A stretch of DNA of 64,000 nucleotides from Giesbergeria anulus (GCF_900111115.1 NZ_FOGD01000002.1:558001-622000), one strand, 5' to 3'. Positions 1 through 9,477 are shown, numbered from the stretch's first letter. Numbers and translations are program-made. The notes: a model not told the origin generated them from the sequence alone.

Positions 1-121
1 GCATTGCTGTTTGCGCCGCTGGCCCGAAGTCACCCAGCGCCAGCAACCGGCTGATCGCTTTTTGGCCGATTGGTGCGATTGGCTACTGGCGCAACAGCAG
101 CACCGACGGAAGGAGCGATGA
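1..121 (+). CDS. C-terminal end of an unidentified protein (partial)
   Basis: An open frame enters from the left edge in frame 2 and runs 39 codons to a TGA at 119-121. Its sequence is rich in Arg, Gln and Trp and ends in a basic tail (HRRKER). The stop codon overlaps a possible ATG of the next gene (118-120) in an ATGA arrangement, which is typical of translationally coupled neighbours. No domain can be recognised in so short a piece, so the function is unknown. It could be a chance open frame, but the coupling makes a real gene end plausible. Confidence 0.4.
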   Translation, partial: HCCLRRWPEVTQRQQPADRFLADWCDWLLAQQQHRRKER

Positions 122-126
122 TTGCC

Positions 127-1047
127 ATGAGTCCAGCCTCTAGCCCGATGGTTGCGCCCGTGTTACCCCTGCGCAAAGGTGTCAGCCCCAGTTGTATCGT
201 ATTGCCCGGCGTTGGGGCAGGCACGATGCTCGATTTTTTGGCGGCCCGCTTGTCCACCATTGGGCGCAGCCAATGGCAGCAGCGTATGCAGGCAGGCGAC
301 GTAGTGGATGCGCGCGGCGTGGTGGTAACGCCCCAGCGCCCGTTTGAACCCCATGTGCGGCTCTACTATTACCGCGATGTTGCAAACGAGCCAGAAATTC
401 CTTTTGCCGAGCAGGTGCTGTACCAAGATGAACATTTGCTCGTGGCCGACAAGCCCCATTTTCTGCCGGTCATGCCCGCCGGGCGCTATCTGCAACAAAC
501 CTTGTTGGTACGCCTCAAGCAGCGCTTGGGCCTGCCAGAGCTGTCGCCGCTGCACCGCATTGACCGTGACACGGCAGGCTTGGTGCTGTTTTCGGTGCAG
601 CGGTCTACACGCGGGCTGTACCAAGGTTTGTTCCGTGATCGTGCCATGCACAAAGAATATGAAGCCGTGGCACCGTGGCGGCCTGAGCTGGAGTTTCCGC
701 GTGAGCACCACAGCCGACTGCAAGAGAATGGGCAATTCTTTCTGATGCACGAGGTGCCCGGCCCCGCCAACAGCCACACCCAGATGGAACTGCTGGAGCA
801 AGCTGGTGCTTGGGCGCGCTACCGCCTGTGCCCCATTACGGGCAAACGCCACCAGTTGCGCGTCCATATGGCTGCCTTGGGGCTACCTTTGCGTTACGAC
901 CCGTTTTACCCTGAAGTCAACGATCCGCCAGAGGGCGATTTTTCGCAGCCCTTGCAATTGCTGGCGCGGGCACTGACCTTTACCGACCCAGTAACAGGCC
1001 AGCGACAACACTTTACGAGTCAACGCCAGCTCCTGCCTTTGGCTTGA
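127..1047 (+). CDS. RluA-family RNA pseudouridine synthase
   Basis: The product is about 306 aa and should isomerise uridine to pseudouridine in ribosomal or transfer RNA. The family signature HRIDRDTAGLVLFS holds the catalytic aspartate, and a later segment (GKRHQLRVHMAALGLP) matches the conserved RluA substrate-binding region. The N-terminus resembles a short S4-like part. Three in-frame ATGs (118, 127, 148) are possible. I chose 127 because AGGAG at 111-115 lies 11 bases upstream, whereas 118 would sit only 2 bases from it but would overlap the previous stop as ATGA. The target uridine cannot be told from sequence. Confidence 0.88.
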   Translation: MSPASSPMVAPVLPLRKGVSPSCIVLPGVGAGTMLDFLAARLSTIGRSQWQQRMQAGDVVDARGVVVTPQRPFEPHVRLYYYRDVANEPEIPFAEQVLYQDEHLLVADKPHFLPVMPAGRYLQQTLLVRLKQRLGLPELSPLHRIDRDTAGLVLFSVQRSTRGLYQGLFRDRAMHKEYEAVAPWRPELEFPREHHSRLQENGQFFLMHEVPGPANSHTQMELLEQAGAWARYRLCPITGKRHQLRVHMAALGLPLRYDPFYPEVNDPPEGDFSQPLQLLARALTFTDPVTGQRQHFTSQRQLLPLA

Positions 1048-1104
1048 ATGCCCCGTGCAAGCACGATTTGGTAACTGCACGTTACACTGAAAAACTTAGC
1101 TTTT

Positions 1105-4100
1105 TTGCTTTCTTTTTTCCGATTTTTCCCTTTGTTCGCCCTTCTTGACCGCTATTTGGCGCCTGCCGTGCGCCCCCTTGCACACAAAGCACGCGCCCTG
1201 ATGTTACGACCACTGGCTGGGTGGGCGGTCTTGCTGTTGGCGCTGTTGGTGTATTGGGCACAACTGTACCAATCGCACCAAGCCCAGTTGCAGCAGGTGC
1301 AGACGCAAGCCCGGCAGGGGGCTGCCCAAACCGTTCATGCATTAGCCTTGCAAACCGAGGCCATGATCCGCAAGATTGACTATGTGGCGGTGCATCTGGG
1401 CGAGCACTGGATGACGCAAAAACGCCAGGATTTTCTGGAAGGGTTGCGCGTGACGCAACAAACCTTTAGCGCGGACACCTTGGCCGAAGTCAGCGTGGCT
1501 GACGCGCAAGGCCACATGGTGTTTTCTAGCCTATTGTCGGATGAATCACCCCAAAGTGCGGATGGTGAACCCATCTCCATTGCCAAACAAGAGTATTTCA
1601 CGGCCCATCTAGAAAATGTTGATGAGCCGCCGCACCTTTTTATCAGCCACCCCATGCTGGGCTGGGCATCACAGCAGTGGATCGTGCAGTTCTCCCGGCC
1701 TTTGTACGATGCACAGAGCCAGTTTGCGGGCATAGTGGTGGTGTCGATTTCAGCACGGCATTTGTCGCGGGCTTTGCAAGAGGTTTTTCCTGACCCAGTG
1801 GATATAGCCCTGCTCTTGCGGGCCGATGGCGCATACATCGCACGTTCTCAAGGCATGGAACGGGTGCTGGGCCGGTCGGTGCCAAGCACACGCCAGTTTT
1901 TAACCGATCCCTCGGCCATGCACGGCATTTACGAAGCAGCGGCCAACCCCGATGGTATCGAGCGCTACTATGCTTGGCACCGGGCCGTAAGCTACCCCGT
2001 GGTAGTCAGCTTGGGCATTGGCAAGGAGCGGGCACTGGCCTCGGTGCAGCAGGCCTTGCACTACAGTTATTTGCAAAATATCGTCGGCACCACTTTACTG
2101 CTGTTGGGGGCCGCATGGATCACCCGCCTGTGGTTGCAACGCAGTCAACAGGCACAGATGCTGGCTATCACCAGCGAGCGCTTAGGATTGGCGTTGCGCG
2201 GTGCTAATCTGGGCACTTGGGACTGGAACTGGCAAACCAAAGAAAACCACTTTAACGAACTGTGGGCGGCCAAACTGGGCTACGAGCGAGCCGCCTTGGC
2301 CCCACATTTTTCGACTTGGCAAGAGCGCGTCCACCCCGATGACTGGCCCGCCGTGAACGCCGCCTGCAATGCCCACCGGCAGGGGCACAGTGCGTACTAC
2401 GAGGCCGAATACCGTATGCGCCACCGCGATGGTCATTGGGTCTGGGTGCTAGACCGGGGACAGGTGGTAGAACGTGCTAGTGATGGCAGTGCCTTGCGCA
2501 TGGCGGGCACGGTGCTTGACGTTAGTGACCGCAAAATGGCCCAGGCGGCAGCGCAAGACTGGCGTGAGCGCCTGAGCAAGTTAATCCACCAAGTGCCAGG
2601 CGCGGTATACCAGTACCTACAACGGGCCGACGGCACAGCCTGCTTTCCGTACGCCAGCCCCGGCATCGAAAGTATTTATGGGGTGACGCCAGAAGAAGCA
2701 GCGCGCTCGGCAAACAAGGTCTTTGCACACATCCACCCCACAGATCGCCCCCGCGTGGTCGAGTCTATTCGGGCATCGGCCGAGCAACTGATAACTTGGC
2801 GCTGTGAACACCGGGTGCTACTGCCCAATGGCGCACTGCGCTGGGTGCTAGGGCAGGCTAACCCTGAGCGCAGCCCAGAGGGCGATACCCTCTGGCATGG
2901 CTATGTTCATGACATTACGGCAGAACATGCGGCTGCCGAAACCTTGCGCCTCAATGCCGAATACTGGCGCTTGGCTTTACAGGCCGTGCGCGATGGCCTG
3001 TGGTCTTGGGACATGGCCTGTGGCACCGTAGAGTGGGATGATCGCATCGGTGAAATGCTGGGTGAAGAAAACTTGCCCGCCACTTTAAGGTACCAAGACT
3101 GGATGGATCGACTCCACCCCAGCGACCATGAACGCATCCAAACAGAATGGAACCAGCAAATCCAGCAGCACCCAGAGCAAGTCATTATTGCCGAGTACCG
3201 CATGCGCACAGCGCAAGGGCAATGGCTGTGGGTAGAGGTGCGTGGCCGTATTGTGGCTTGGGGCGATGATGGTTTGCCCGCGCGCATGGTGGGCACCTGC
3301 ACCGACATTAGCTCGCGGGTGATGCAGGGACAACTGCGCCGGGTGCTAATCGACCAAAGCCGGGCAGCGATCATGCTGGTCGATCAGCAGCGCCACATTC
3401 TTTATGCCAATGCGCGTCTGCTAGAAATTTTTGCCACACCGGGCGAAGACATCACCCAGCGCCCCATGTCGAGTCTGCACATCGACCAAGCACATTTTGA
3501 AGGAATGCGGGCCTATTACGAAGAGCTAAGCGATTGTGGCAAGGTGCGCTTTGAGTACCCGATGCGCGATGTGCAAGGCAACCTGCGCTGGTTTGACATG
3601 CACGCCGTGCTGCGCGACCCGGACGAACCCGATAGCGATGTAGTTTGGACGCTAGTGGATATCACAGAAAAGCACCAATCTGCTGCTGCACTGGTGATGG
3701 AGCGTCTGCGCCTGACCACCCTGCTAGAGCGTTTTCCGGGGGCTGTGCTGATGGAAGATGCGCAAGAGGTGGTGACGATGGCGAACCAAAATCTGTGCGA
3801 TTGGCTAGAACTGCCGGGCACGCCAGACAGTTTGCAGGGTCTGAGCCATGAAGCTCTGTGCAAGCAGCTTGGGCCAGTGCGCACTGCTTGGCTGTCGGTA
3901 CCGAGCAGCCACAGCGACGGAGAAAAACGCCGCAACATCGAAGTCCCCTCCTCTGGTGGCCGCACCTTAGAGATTAATTGGGTGCCCATCGTGCGCAATG
4001 GCGAGCAGTTAGGACGATTCTGGCTGTTCCAAGACATCTCTGAGCGCAAACAACGCGAAGTAGCACTGACTACGCTGGCGGCCACTGACGCTCTGACCAG

Positions 4101-4572
4101 TCTGCCCAATCGGCGCAGTTTTATGACCAGTTTGGAGGATGCCTTGCTCGAAAGCTGCCGCCATCCTGCCCGCAGCGATGTGCTGCTGATGCTGGACATC
4201 GACCACTTCAAGCGCGTCAATGACAACTACGGCCACCCGGTAGGCGACGTGGTGCTCCAGCATGTAGCCCAGCTGATTCGGCACAACTTGCGCCAAAACG
4301 ACACAGCAGGGCGCTTGGGTGGCGAAGAGTTTGCCATTTTGTTGCAAAACATTGAGCAGTCCGATGCGATGGCCTTAGCCAACCGGCTGCGCCAATCGGT
4401 GGCGCAGACACCGGCCATAACCGCCGCAGGCAAAATCACGGTCACGGTGAGCATAGGCTTGGCCGTGCTGCTATGCGCTGAGGATGCTGTGCGCAACATC
4501 AGCCACGCCGACGAGGCCCTTTACGCGGCCAAAAATAGTGGGCGTAACCGCATCTGCATCTGGGAGCCTTAA
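1105..4572 (+). CDS. Membrane diguanylate cyclase with Cache-like sensor, multiple PAS domains and GGDEF
   Basis: This 1155-aa protein should make cyclic di-GMP in response to a signal. A membrane segment lies near residues 33-50. A periplasmic Cache-like region of about 270 residues follows, then a second membrane segment near 325-345. Then come about five PAS-type domains; the first and third have the PAS_3-like pattern (GTWDWNW, HPDDW, EYRMRHRDGHWVWV). The C-terminal cyclase domain carries an intact GGEEF active site (RLGGEEFAILL). No EAL domain is present. The start is uncertain: 1105 is TTG without a clear ribosome binding site, while GTG 1168 or ATG 1201 would still keep the first membrane helix. 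It converges with lrgB. Confidence 0.88.
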   Translation: MLSFFRFFPLFALLDRYLAPAVRPLAHKARALMLRPLAGWAVLLLALLVYWAQLYQSHQAQLQQVQTQARQGAAQTVHALALQTEAMIRKIDYVAVHLGEHWMTQKRQDFLEGLRVTQQTFSADTLAEVSVADAQGHMVFSSLLSDESPQSADGEPISIAKQEYFTAHLENVDEPPHLFISHPMLGWASQQWIVQFSRPLYDAQSQFAGIVVVSISARHLSRALQEVFPDPVDIALLLRADGAYIARSQGMERVLGRSVPSTRQFLTDPSAMHGIYEAAANPDGIERYYAWHRAVSYPVVVSLGIGKERALASVQQALHYSYLQNIVGTTLLLLGAAWITRLWLQRSQQAQMLAITSERLGLALRGANLGTWDWNWQTKENHFNELWAAKLGYERAALAPHFSTWQERVHPDDWPAVNAACNAHRQGHSAYYEAEYRMRHRDGHWVWVLDRGQVVERASDGSALRMAGTVLDVSDRKMAQAAAQDWRERLSKLIHQVPGAVYQYLQRADGTACFPYASPGIESIYGVTPEEAARSANKVFAHIHPTDRPRVVESIRASAEQLITWRCEHRVLLPNGALRWVLGQANPERSPEGDTLWHGYVHDITAEHAAAETLRLNAEYWRLALQAVRDGLWSWDMACGTVEWDDRIGEMLGEENLPATLRYQDWMDRLHPSDHERIQTEWNQQIQQHPEQVIIAEYRMRTAQGQWLWVEVRGRIVAWGDDGLPARMVGTCTDISSRVMQGQLRRVLIDQSRAAIMLVDQQRHILYANARLLEIFATPGEDITQRPMSSLHIDQAHFEGMRAYYEELSDCGKVRFEYPMRDVQGNLRWFDMHAVLRDPDEPDSDVVWTLVDITEKHQSAAALVMERLRLTTLLERFPGAVLMEDAQEVVTMANQNLCDWLELPGTPDSLQGLSHEALCKQLGPVRTAWLSVPSSHSDGEKRRNIEVPSSGGRTLEINWVPIVRNGEQLGRFWLFQDISERKQREVALTTLAATDALTSLPNRRSFMTSLEDALLESCRHPARSDVLLMLDIDHFKRVNDNYGHPVGDVVLQHVAQLIRHNLRQNDTAGRLGGEEFAILLQNIEQSDAMALANRLRQSVAQTPAITAAGKITVTVSIGLAVLLCAEDAVRNISHADEALYAAKNSGRNRICIWEP

Positions 4573-4578
4573 ACAGTT

Positions 4579-5304
4579 TTAGCGCCACCCCGACAGCAGT
4601 GCGGGCAACAGCAGTGCGGTGATAGCACCGTTGAGCCCCATCGCCAAGGCGGCAAAGGCCCCAGCCTGCTCGCTGATTTGAAAGGCACGGGCCGTGCCTA
4701 TGCCATGCGCGGCCACACCCAAAGCAAAGCCTTGGATGGCATCCTCTTGTACGCGCAGCAACCGAAACAGTGTGGGGGCCAGCACGGCACCCACAATGCC
4801 GGTCACGATCACCAGCACCGCTGTGAGTGAGGCGATGCCACCAATGCGCTCGGCCACACCCATAGCTATCGGGGTGGTGACGGATTTGGGCGCTAAAGAC
4901 AATTGCGTGGGCAAACTGGCCCCCAACAGCCAAGCGGTGCCCACCGCAGAGACCACCGCCGTCAGGCTGCCTATGGTCAGCCCCAGCAGCACCGGCCAGC
5001 GCATGGCCCGCACCCGGCCCAATTGGGCATAAAGCGGAATGGCCAGCGCCACCGTGGCAGGCCCCAGCAGAAAATGGACAAATTGGGCACCGGCAAAATA
5101 GCTGGTGTACGGCGTATCCGTCAGTAGTAACAGCGTCACCAGCAAAGCCACGGCCAGCAGCACCGGGTTAGTCAGCGGGTGCAAGCGGCAGCGCCAATGC
5201 ACTGCCAGCGCCAGCAAATAAGCCAACAGGGTGATGGTCAGGCCCAGCAGCGGCGAGGTGGCGAGATACACCCAAATATCGTGGATAGGCGCAGGCAAAG
5301 TCAT
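4579..5304 (-). CDS. lrgB: LrgB/CidB-family membrane protein
   Basis: The product of about 241 aa is strongly hydrophobic with several membrane helices, and matches the LrgB family that acts with LrgA in cell-envelope or metabolite export functions. Conserved-looking stretches include SVTTPIAMGVAERIGG and GVAAHGIGTARA. The ATG at 5304 was chosen because AGGAG lies just upstream and it overlaps the lrgA stop by four bases. An upstream extension of 41 codons in the same frame looks like read-through of lrgA sequence. It is the last gene of a same-strand run that includes a two-component system. Confidence 0.88.
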   Translation of the reverse strand: MTLPAPIHDIWVYLATSPLLGLTITLLAYLLALAVHWRCRLHPLTNPVLLAVALLVTLLLLTDTPYTSYFAGAQFVHFLLGPATVALAIPLYAQLGRVRAMRWPVLLGLTIGSLTAVVSAVGTAWLLGASLPTQLSLAPKSVTTPIAMGVAERIGGIASLTAVLVIVTGIVGAVLAPTLFRLLRVQEDAIQGFALGVAAHGIGTARAFQISEQAGAFAALAMGLNGAITALLLPALLSGWR

Positions 5305-5675
5305 GGCCGCTCCTCTGCGCTGGAAGTGGTGGGGCTGCTGCGGCCTCGGCAGGCGCGCATCACCAGCACCGTCACCGCCAGTGCCAGCACGGTGCTGAAC
5401 ACCAGTGCCACCACCAACGCCAACCATTCGTCGGCAATGCGGTGGCCATGCACCATGATGCCCACGCCAGCGGGCACAAACAGCAGTGAGAGGTGGCCCA
5501 GCAAGCCCTGACTGGTGTTGCGCAGGTTATCGCTGGGGCCACCGCGCCAAATCAGCACCAGCAAGAGCAGCAACATCCCCAGCACCGGCCCCGGCACAGG
5601 CAGCTGCAAACCGCGCACCATCACCTCTCCGGCCAGTTGAAACACCAGTAGCCAAGCAAACCCTGACACCATCAT
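5301..5675 (-). CDS. lrgA: LrgA/CidA-family membrane protein
   Basis: This 124-aa protein has about four membrane helices and matches the holin-like LrgA/CidA family. The segment LQLPVPGPVLGMLLLLL and the later FVPAGVGIM are characteristic. It overlaps lrgB by four bases (ATGA) and starts 55 bp after the stop of the sensor kinase gene, so it may be transcribed with the regulator genes. Two adjacent ATGs at 5675 and 5672 are possible starts, with a G-rich sequence just upstream. Confidence 0.87.
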   Translation of the reverse strand: MMVSGFAWLLVFQLAGEVMVRGLQLPVPGPVLGMLLLLLVLIWRGGPSDNLRNTSQGLLGHLSLLFVPAGVGIMVHGHRIADEWLALVVALVFSTVLALAVTVLVMRACRGRSSPTTSSAEERP

Positions 5676-5730
5676 GCACCCCCGTCAATACAAGCCAAAG
5701 CTGCAATGTAGCGGCTTAGGCAGCAGTGCA

Positions 5731-7107
5731 TCAGGGTTGGGGTGCCCTAGGCCAAAGAATACGCACGCGCAAACCACCCCACTGGGGGCTGCGGCTCAGT
5801 TGTACCTGTAAGCCGTGCAGCCGGGCAATGCGCTGCACAATCGACCAGCCTAGGCCACTGCCACTTTGGCCGGTGCCCAGCACCCGGAAAAAGCGCTCGC
5901 CCAACCGGGCCATCTCGGCCTCGGTCATGCCTGGGCCGCTGTCTTCTACACACAACTGCATGGGCTCTTGTGCATTGGCCGGGGTGATGCGTATCTGCAC
6001 TTGGGCACCGTCAGGGCTGTAGCGCAGGGCGTTGTCTAGCAGGTTGCGCAGCAACACAGCGGCCAGCGGTTCAGCCAGCGGTGCCAGCACGGGCAGGGCG
6101 GCATCAAGCAGCACCGTTTGCTGGCGCTGCTGGGCGTGGCCTTGTAGATCAGAGACTACATGCCGCGCCACTTCGGTCAAATGACAGGGTGCGATGGCAG
6201 AAGTGGCCGATTCGGCATCGAGCCGCGCCAATTGCAGCAGCTGCTCGACCAGCCGGGTAGCACGGTCACAACCCTGCACGGTGGCAGCCAGCGCTTGGGC
6301 GCGTTCCGCCTCTTGCGTGGCACCCTGAGCCACTTGGGCCTGCATACGGATACCAGCAATCGGAGTGCGCAGCTCGTGGGCGGCATTGGCGGTAAATTGC
6401 TGCTCGGCGGCCAGCAAATCGCTGGTGCGCGTAAACAGCCCGTTGAGCGCTGCGACCAAAGGCAGTACCTCAGGGGGCACGCCAGCAGTGGGCAGTGGCT
6501 CTAGGGATTGCGGCTGGCGGGCCGCCACATCTTGGCCCAATTGGCGCAAGGGACGCACCGAGCCATGCACTGTCCACCAAATACCCAACACCAACAGGGG
6601 CAACACCAGCACCGTAGGCCAGACCATGCTGTACAGGCTCACCATCACAACATCGTTGCGTGTCGATTGCAATTCTCCTACCTGCAACAGCAGGTCGGCA
6701 TCGTGACTAGGTGTGACAAAGACGTGCCATGACTCACCATCGGCTTGGCTGTCTGCAAACCCCCGTGTCTTGCGCTCGGTCAGGGGTTCGCGGGGGGCAT
6801 TGGCAGAATGTGCCAGCAACTTGCCTTTGTGCCACACCTGGAACACCACACGCTGCTGGTATTTGTGCAAATCAGGGGCTAAGTTCAGGTCTTCGTCTTC
6901 TAACTCGTCCAGTGGCTGCATCAATAGCAGGGCTGCGGTTTGTACCAAGTGGGCATCGAGCAGTTCACTGACTTCGTGGCGGGCGTCATACCAAGTCATG
7001 GCAGCAGCCAGCCCCCAAGCCGCAGCCACCAGCGCCAGCACCGTGGATAGCAGGCGTCTTTGCAGGGAGCGCGGTGCGGATGGTGCCGCCGCGTGCTGAG
7101 TGCTCAT
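5731..7107 (-). CDS. Sensor histidine kinase of a two-component system (QseC-like)
   Basis: This 458-aa kinase has two membrane helices (about 18-38 and 160-180) around a sensor region of about 120 residues. A HAMP-like linker follows, then a HisKA domain with the phospho-acceptor His at about residue 244 (AAHELRTPIAGIR). The ATPase domain shows an N-box (NLLDNALRYSPDG), DSGPGMTEAEM and GSGLGWSIVQRIA. The ATG at 7107 overlaps the regulator's stop by four bases, so a longer upstream in-frame start is rejected. The ligand is unknown; the neighbouring cytochrome and lrgAB genes suggest redox or envelope state as possible inputs. Confidence 0.9.
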   Translation of the reverse strand: MSTQHAAAPSAPRSLQRRLLSTVLALVAAAWGLAAAMTWYDARHEVSELLDAHLVQTAALLLMQPLDELEDEDLNLAPDLHKYQQRVVFQVWHKGKLLAHSANAPREPLTERKTRGFADSQADGESWHVFVTPSHDADLLLQVGELQSTRNDVVMVSLYSMVWPTVLVLPLLVLGIWWTVHGSVRPLRQLGQDVAARQPQSLEPLPTAGVPPEVLPLVAALNGLFTRTSDLLAAEQQFTANAAHELRTPIAGIRMQAQVAQGATQEAERAQALAATVQGCDRATRLVEQLLQLARLDAESATSAIAPCHLTEVARHVVSDLQGHAQQRQQTVLLDAALPVLAPLAEPLAAVLLRNLLDNALRYSPDGAQVQIRITPANAQEPMQLCVEDSGPGMTEAEMARLGERFFRVLGTGQSGSGLGWSIVQRIARLHGLQVQLSRSPQWGGLRVRILWPRAPQP

Positions 7108-7769
7108 GCCAAATCGCGGGCAATGCAGTAACCCACGCCGCGCACCGTTTCGATCAGGGCAGCCCCCAGTTTGCGGCGCAGGTGGTAAATATGCACTTCT
7201 ACCGCATTGCTGTTGATCTCGTTGCCCCACTGGTACAAGCGCTGCTCTAACTGCTCACGGCTGAGCACGCGCCCAGCATTGAGCAGCAGGGCGTGTAGCA
7301 GATCGTATTCGCGCTGCGACAGTTCGACCAACGCCCCGGCACGCCAAACTCGGTGTGCTGCCGGGTCTAACTCTACCCCTCCGGCGCACAACCGGGTCAC
7401 GCTCTGGCCGTGGGCACGGCGTACCAAGGCGCGCAAGCGCGCCGCCAGTTCATGCAAATCAACCGGCTTGACAAGGTAGTCGTCAGCCCCAGCATCCAAG
7501 CCAGCAATGCGAGCGCTGACGGCATCGCGGGCCGTGAGGATCAACACCGGCGTGGCCGTGCGGCGGGCGCGCAGCTGCTGTAACACCTCCATGCCATCTT
7601 GCCGGGGCAGGCCCAAATCGAGCACACAGGCTTGATAAGCCCCAGTCCCCAATTCGCGCTCGGCGGCAACGCCATCGCGCACCCAATCGACCTGAAAGCC
7701 GTTTTGGGTTAACCCAGCACGGATGCCTGAGCCTAGCAGCTCATCGTCTTCAGCCAGCAAAATTCGCAT
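7104..7769 (-). CDS. OmpR/PhoB-type response regulator (QseB-like)
   Basis: The 221-aa product has an N-terminal receiver with acidic residues EDD near position 7, the phospho-acceptor Asp51 (CVLDLGLP) and the conserved Lys in YLVKPVDL. A winged-helix DNA-binding domain fills the C-terminal half (SQREYDLLHALLLNAGRVLS, then NAVEVHIYHLRRKLG). It is coupled to the kinase gene by a four-base overlap and starts 17 bp after the cytochrome b561 gene. It probably controls the operon it sits in or genes nearby, which is inference from position. Confidence 0.92.
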   Translation of the reverse strand: MRILLAEDDELLGSGIRAGLTQNGFQVDWVRDGVAAERELGTGAYQACVLDLGLPRQDGMEVLQQLRARRTATPVLILTARDAVSARIAGLDAGADDYLVKPVDLHELAARLRALVRRAHGQSVTRLCAGGVELDPAAHRVWRAGALVELSQREYDLLHALLLNAGRVLSREQLEQRLYQWGNEINSNAVEVHIYHLRRKLGAALIETVRGVGYCIARDLA

Positions 7770-7786
7770 GGGGGTCGTTCTTTCGC

Positions 7787-8539
7787 TCAGTCGTCGTGGT
7801 CATGGTGCTTAGAGGCACGATTTTCTCCCGACAGCACTGTGGCTACCGTGGCGCTTGGCTGGGGTGCAGCTTGCCATTGCCAGCCCCAAAAGGCCAGTAC
7901 GGCAGCCAAAATGAGCAAGGCCAGCAGGCCGTGGTTTCTCTTTGCCACATCTGGCCCGCGCCCCGGTACCCGTCCTGTAATCATAGGCAATGCCTGATTT
8001 TTGCGTTGCAACACGCTCACTAGTGCAATCAGACCAATATGCAGCAGCACCACCCATAGCATAGCGTTGCCTACCCACTCATGCACTTCTTCTAGCCACT
8101 CACCGCCCCATTCATCCCACACAGCATAGCCGCTCAAGCTCAACGGCAGCACCAGCGCCAGCATGAGTACCATCGCCAGCCCCATGAGCAGGTTACGCCC
8201 TGGGCGCACCAAATCCTGTAAAGCCGCCACAGACTGCACGCCTGCCAACGAGCGCAACCATGCTGGCAGCCCGCGTACGCGGCCCCACAGACCGGCCAGC
8301 CGCACCGAGCGCGGCCCCACCAGCCCCCACACCAAGCGGGCCAGCACAATGCCCGCCAGCGTATAACCCAGCGTGACGTGTGCCAAGCGCCAGCGCTCGC
8401 TTTCAGCCGTCAGGTAGGCACCGGTAAAGGACAGCGCCATCATCCAATGCAACATGCGTGTGGTGGCATCCACCACGCGGCGTGTAGGCACAGGGGCCGT
8501 GGCGGCGGCAGAAGGTGCATGGAGGGTATGCGAGGTCAT
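7787..8539 (-). CDS. Cytochrome b561-domain membrane protein
   Basis: This 250-aa protein has about five membrane helices and paired histidines typical of di-heme cytochrome b561 proteins (DATTRMLHWMMALSF near the start, HVTLGYTLAGIVLARLVWG, and HEWVGNAMLWVVLLHIG). It should pass quinol electrons to the soluble cytochromes encoded just upstream. ATG 8539 has AGGAG six bases upstream and lies 10 bp after the diheme cytochrome gene. The cytochrome b / DHC / SHP combination is a known conserved set, first described around the Rhodobacter sphaeroides heme protein. Confidence 0.9.
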   Translation of the reverse strand: MTSHTLHAPSAAATAPVPTRRVVDATTRMLHWMMALSFTGAYLTAESERWRLAHVTLGYTLAGIVLARLVWGLVGPRSVRLAGLWGRVRGLPAWLRSLAGVQSVAALQDLVRPGRNLLMGLAMVLMLALVLPLSLSGYAVWDEWGGEWLEEVHEWVGNAMLWVVLLHIGLIALVSVLQRKNQALPMITGRVPGRGPDVAKRNHGLLALLILAAVLAFWGWQWQAAPQPSATVATVLSGENRASKHHDHDD

Positions 8540-8549
8540 GGCTGGCTCC

Positions 8550-9044
8550 TTATTTCGGGATGCGGACGTTGTCGTCCTCAAAATCGCCTCGGTCGGCGCG
8601 GGTGTGGCAGGCCATGCAGTTGGCCCGGCTACCCACGGCGGCGCGCTTCCAGACGACGGGAGCTACCTCGCGGTGCTTGCGCTCAAACCAAGCCGATTGC
8701 GTGAGGCGATCTTGTGGTGGCTCTTCGCGCACACGCTTGTAGGTGCCCGCGTTGCTTTGCAGCCAAGTGCTGATTTGGCGCACGGTAGCGGCGTCCAGCG
8801 CAGCATCCGTGCCGTAATGCCGGTCTAGCCCTTGCATGACACGCGCCCAAGAGGCTGCTGGCAACAAGCCGGGCGGATAGGCCATGTGGCAGGCTACGCA
8901 TTCTTGCTGGTAGGCGGGCAACATGGCGCTGGCAGCCATCATAGGGCGGTCAGCAAAGCTGGGCAGCGCAACACAGCAGCCCAGCAGCAGCCCGAATGGG
9001 CGCAGCGTGCGGCCAACAGCCAGAAAATGAGAAAAAACAGACAT
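8550..9044 (-). CDS. Diheme cytochrome c (DHC type)
   Basis: The 164-aa protein has an N-terminal signal peptide ending around the AFAD-like site (PSFAD). Two heme-binding motifs are present: CVACH near residue 51 and CMACH near residue 145. The spacing and the sequence between them fit the small diheme cytochrome c called DHC. It is a periplasmic electron carrier expected to link the membrane cytochrome b561 to the SHP-type protein. The gene is 10 bp upstream of the cytochrome b561 gene and 19 bp after the SHP-type gene. Confidence 0.88.
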   Translation of the reverse strand: MSVFSHFLAVGRTLRPFGLLLGCCVALPSFADRPMMAASAMLPAYQQECVACHMAYPPGLLPAASWARVMQGLDRHYGTDAALDAATVRQISTWLQSNAGTYKRVREEPPQDRLTQSAWFERKHREVAPVVWKRAAVGSRANCMACHTRADRGDFEDDNVRIPK

Positions 9045-9063
9045 GGCGCGCCTTTCTGATGGC

Positions 9064-9477
9064 TTATTTAAGCTGTACCAGCCAAGCGAGCACGTCGGCT
9101 TTTTCGGCGGCGGTGCATTCGCGGCTCAAAACATCTTTGCAGTTGCGCCGAAACCATTTATCGGCCTTGGCGGTATCGGTAAAGCGCTCAGGGTTGAAGG
9201 CTGGAGCCAGCGGGGCAATGGTTTTGCCCGTGCTGGCATGGCGTGCGGGCGTGGTGGGCGGGTTGCCGTGGCAAGAGGCACAAGACCACTCACCACCTTG
9301 GCGGCTGGTAAAAAACATGCGGCCACGCTCGGCATTGGGCGCGGCACCGGCCTCAGCCGTCCAGCGCTGCAATTGCGCTGACGCACTGGTGTCACCAGCA
9401 TGGGCAGCCAAGGGCACACTGCAAGTCAGCGCCAGCAGCGCTGCCCACAACCAACGGGGGGAATAAAAATTACGCAT
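9064..9477 (-). CDS. SHP-type monoheme cytochrome c (DUF1924)
   Basis: The 137-aa product has a signal peptide (hydrophobic core WLWAALLALT, cleavage near AAHAG). It has a single heme motif CASCH, and a C-terminal region (RNCKDVLSRECTAAEKADVL) like the Sphaeroides heme protein family, in which a further Cys pair can form a disulfide. Family members bind oxygen or nitric oxide at the heme; a role here is inferred. ATG 9477 was chosen because the 54-codon extension upstream lacks any export feature and would overlap the hybrid kinase gene. It heads the seven-gene minus-strand run ending at lrgB. Confidence 0.87.
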   Translation of the reverse strand: MRNFYSPRWLWAALLALTCSVPLAAHAGDTSASAQLQRWTAEAGAAPNAERGRMFFTSRQGGEWSCASCHGNPPTTPARHASTGKTIAPLAPAFNPERFTDTAKADKWFRRNCKDVLSRECTAAEKADVLAWLVQLK

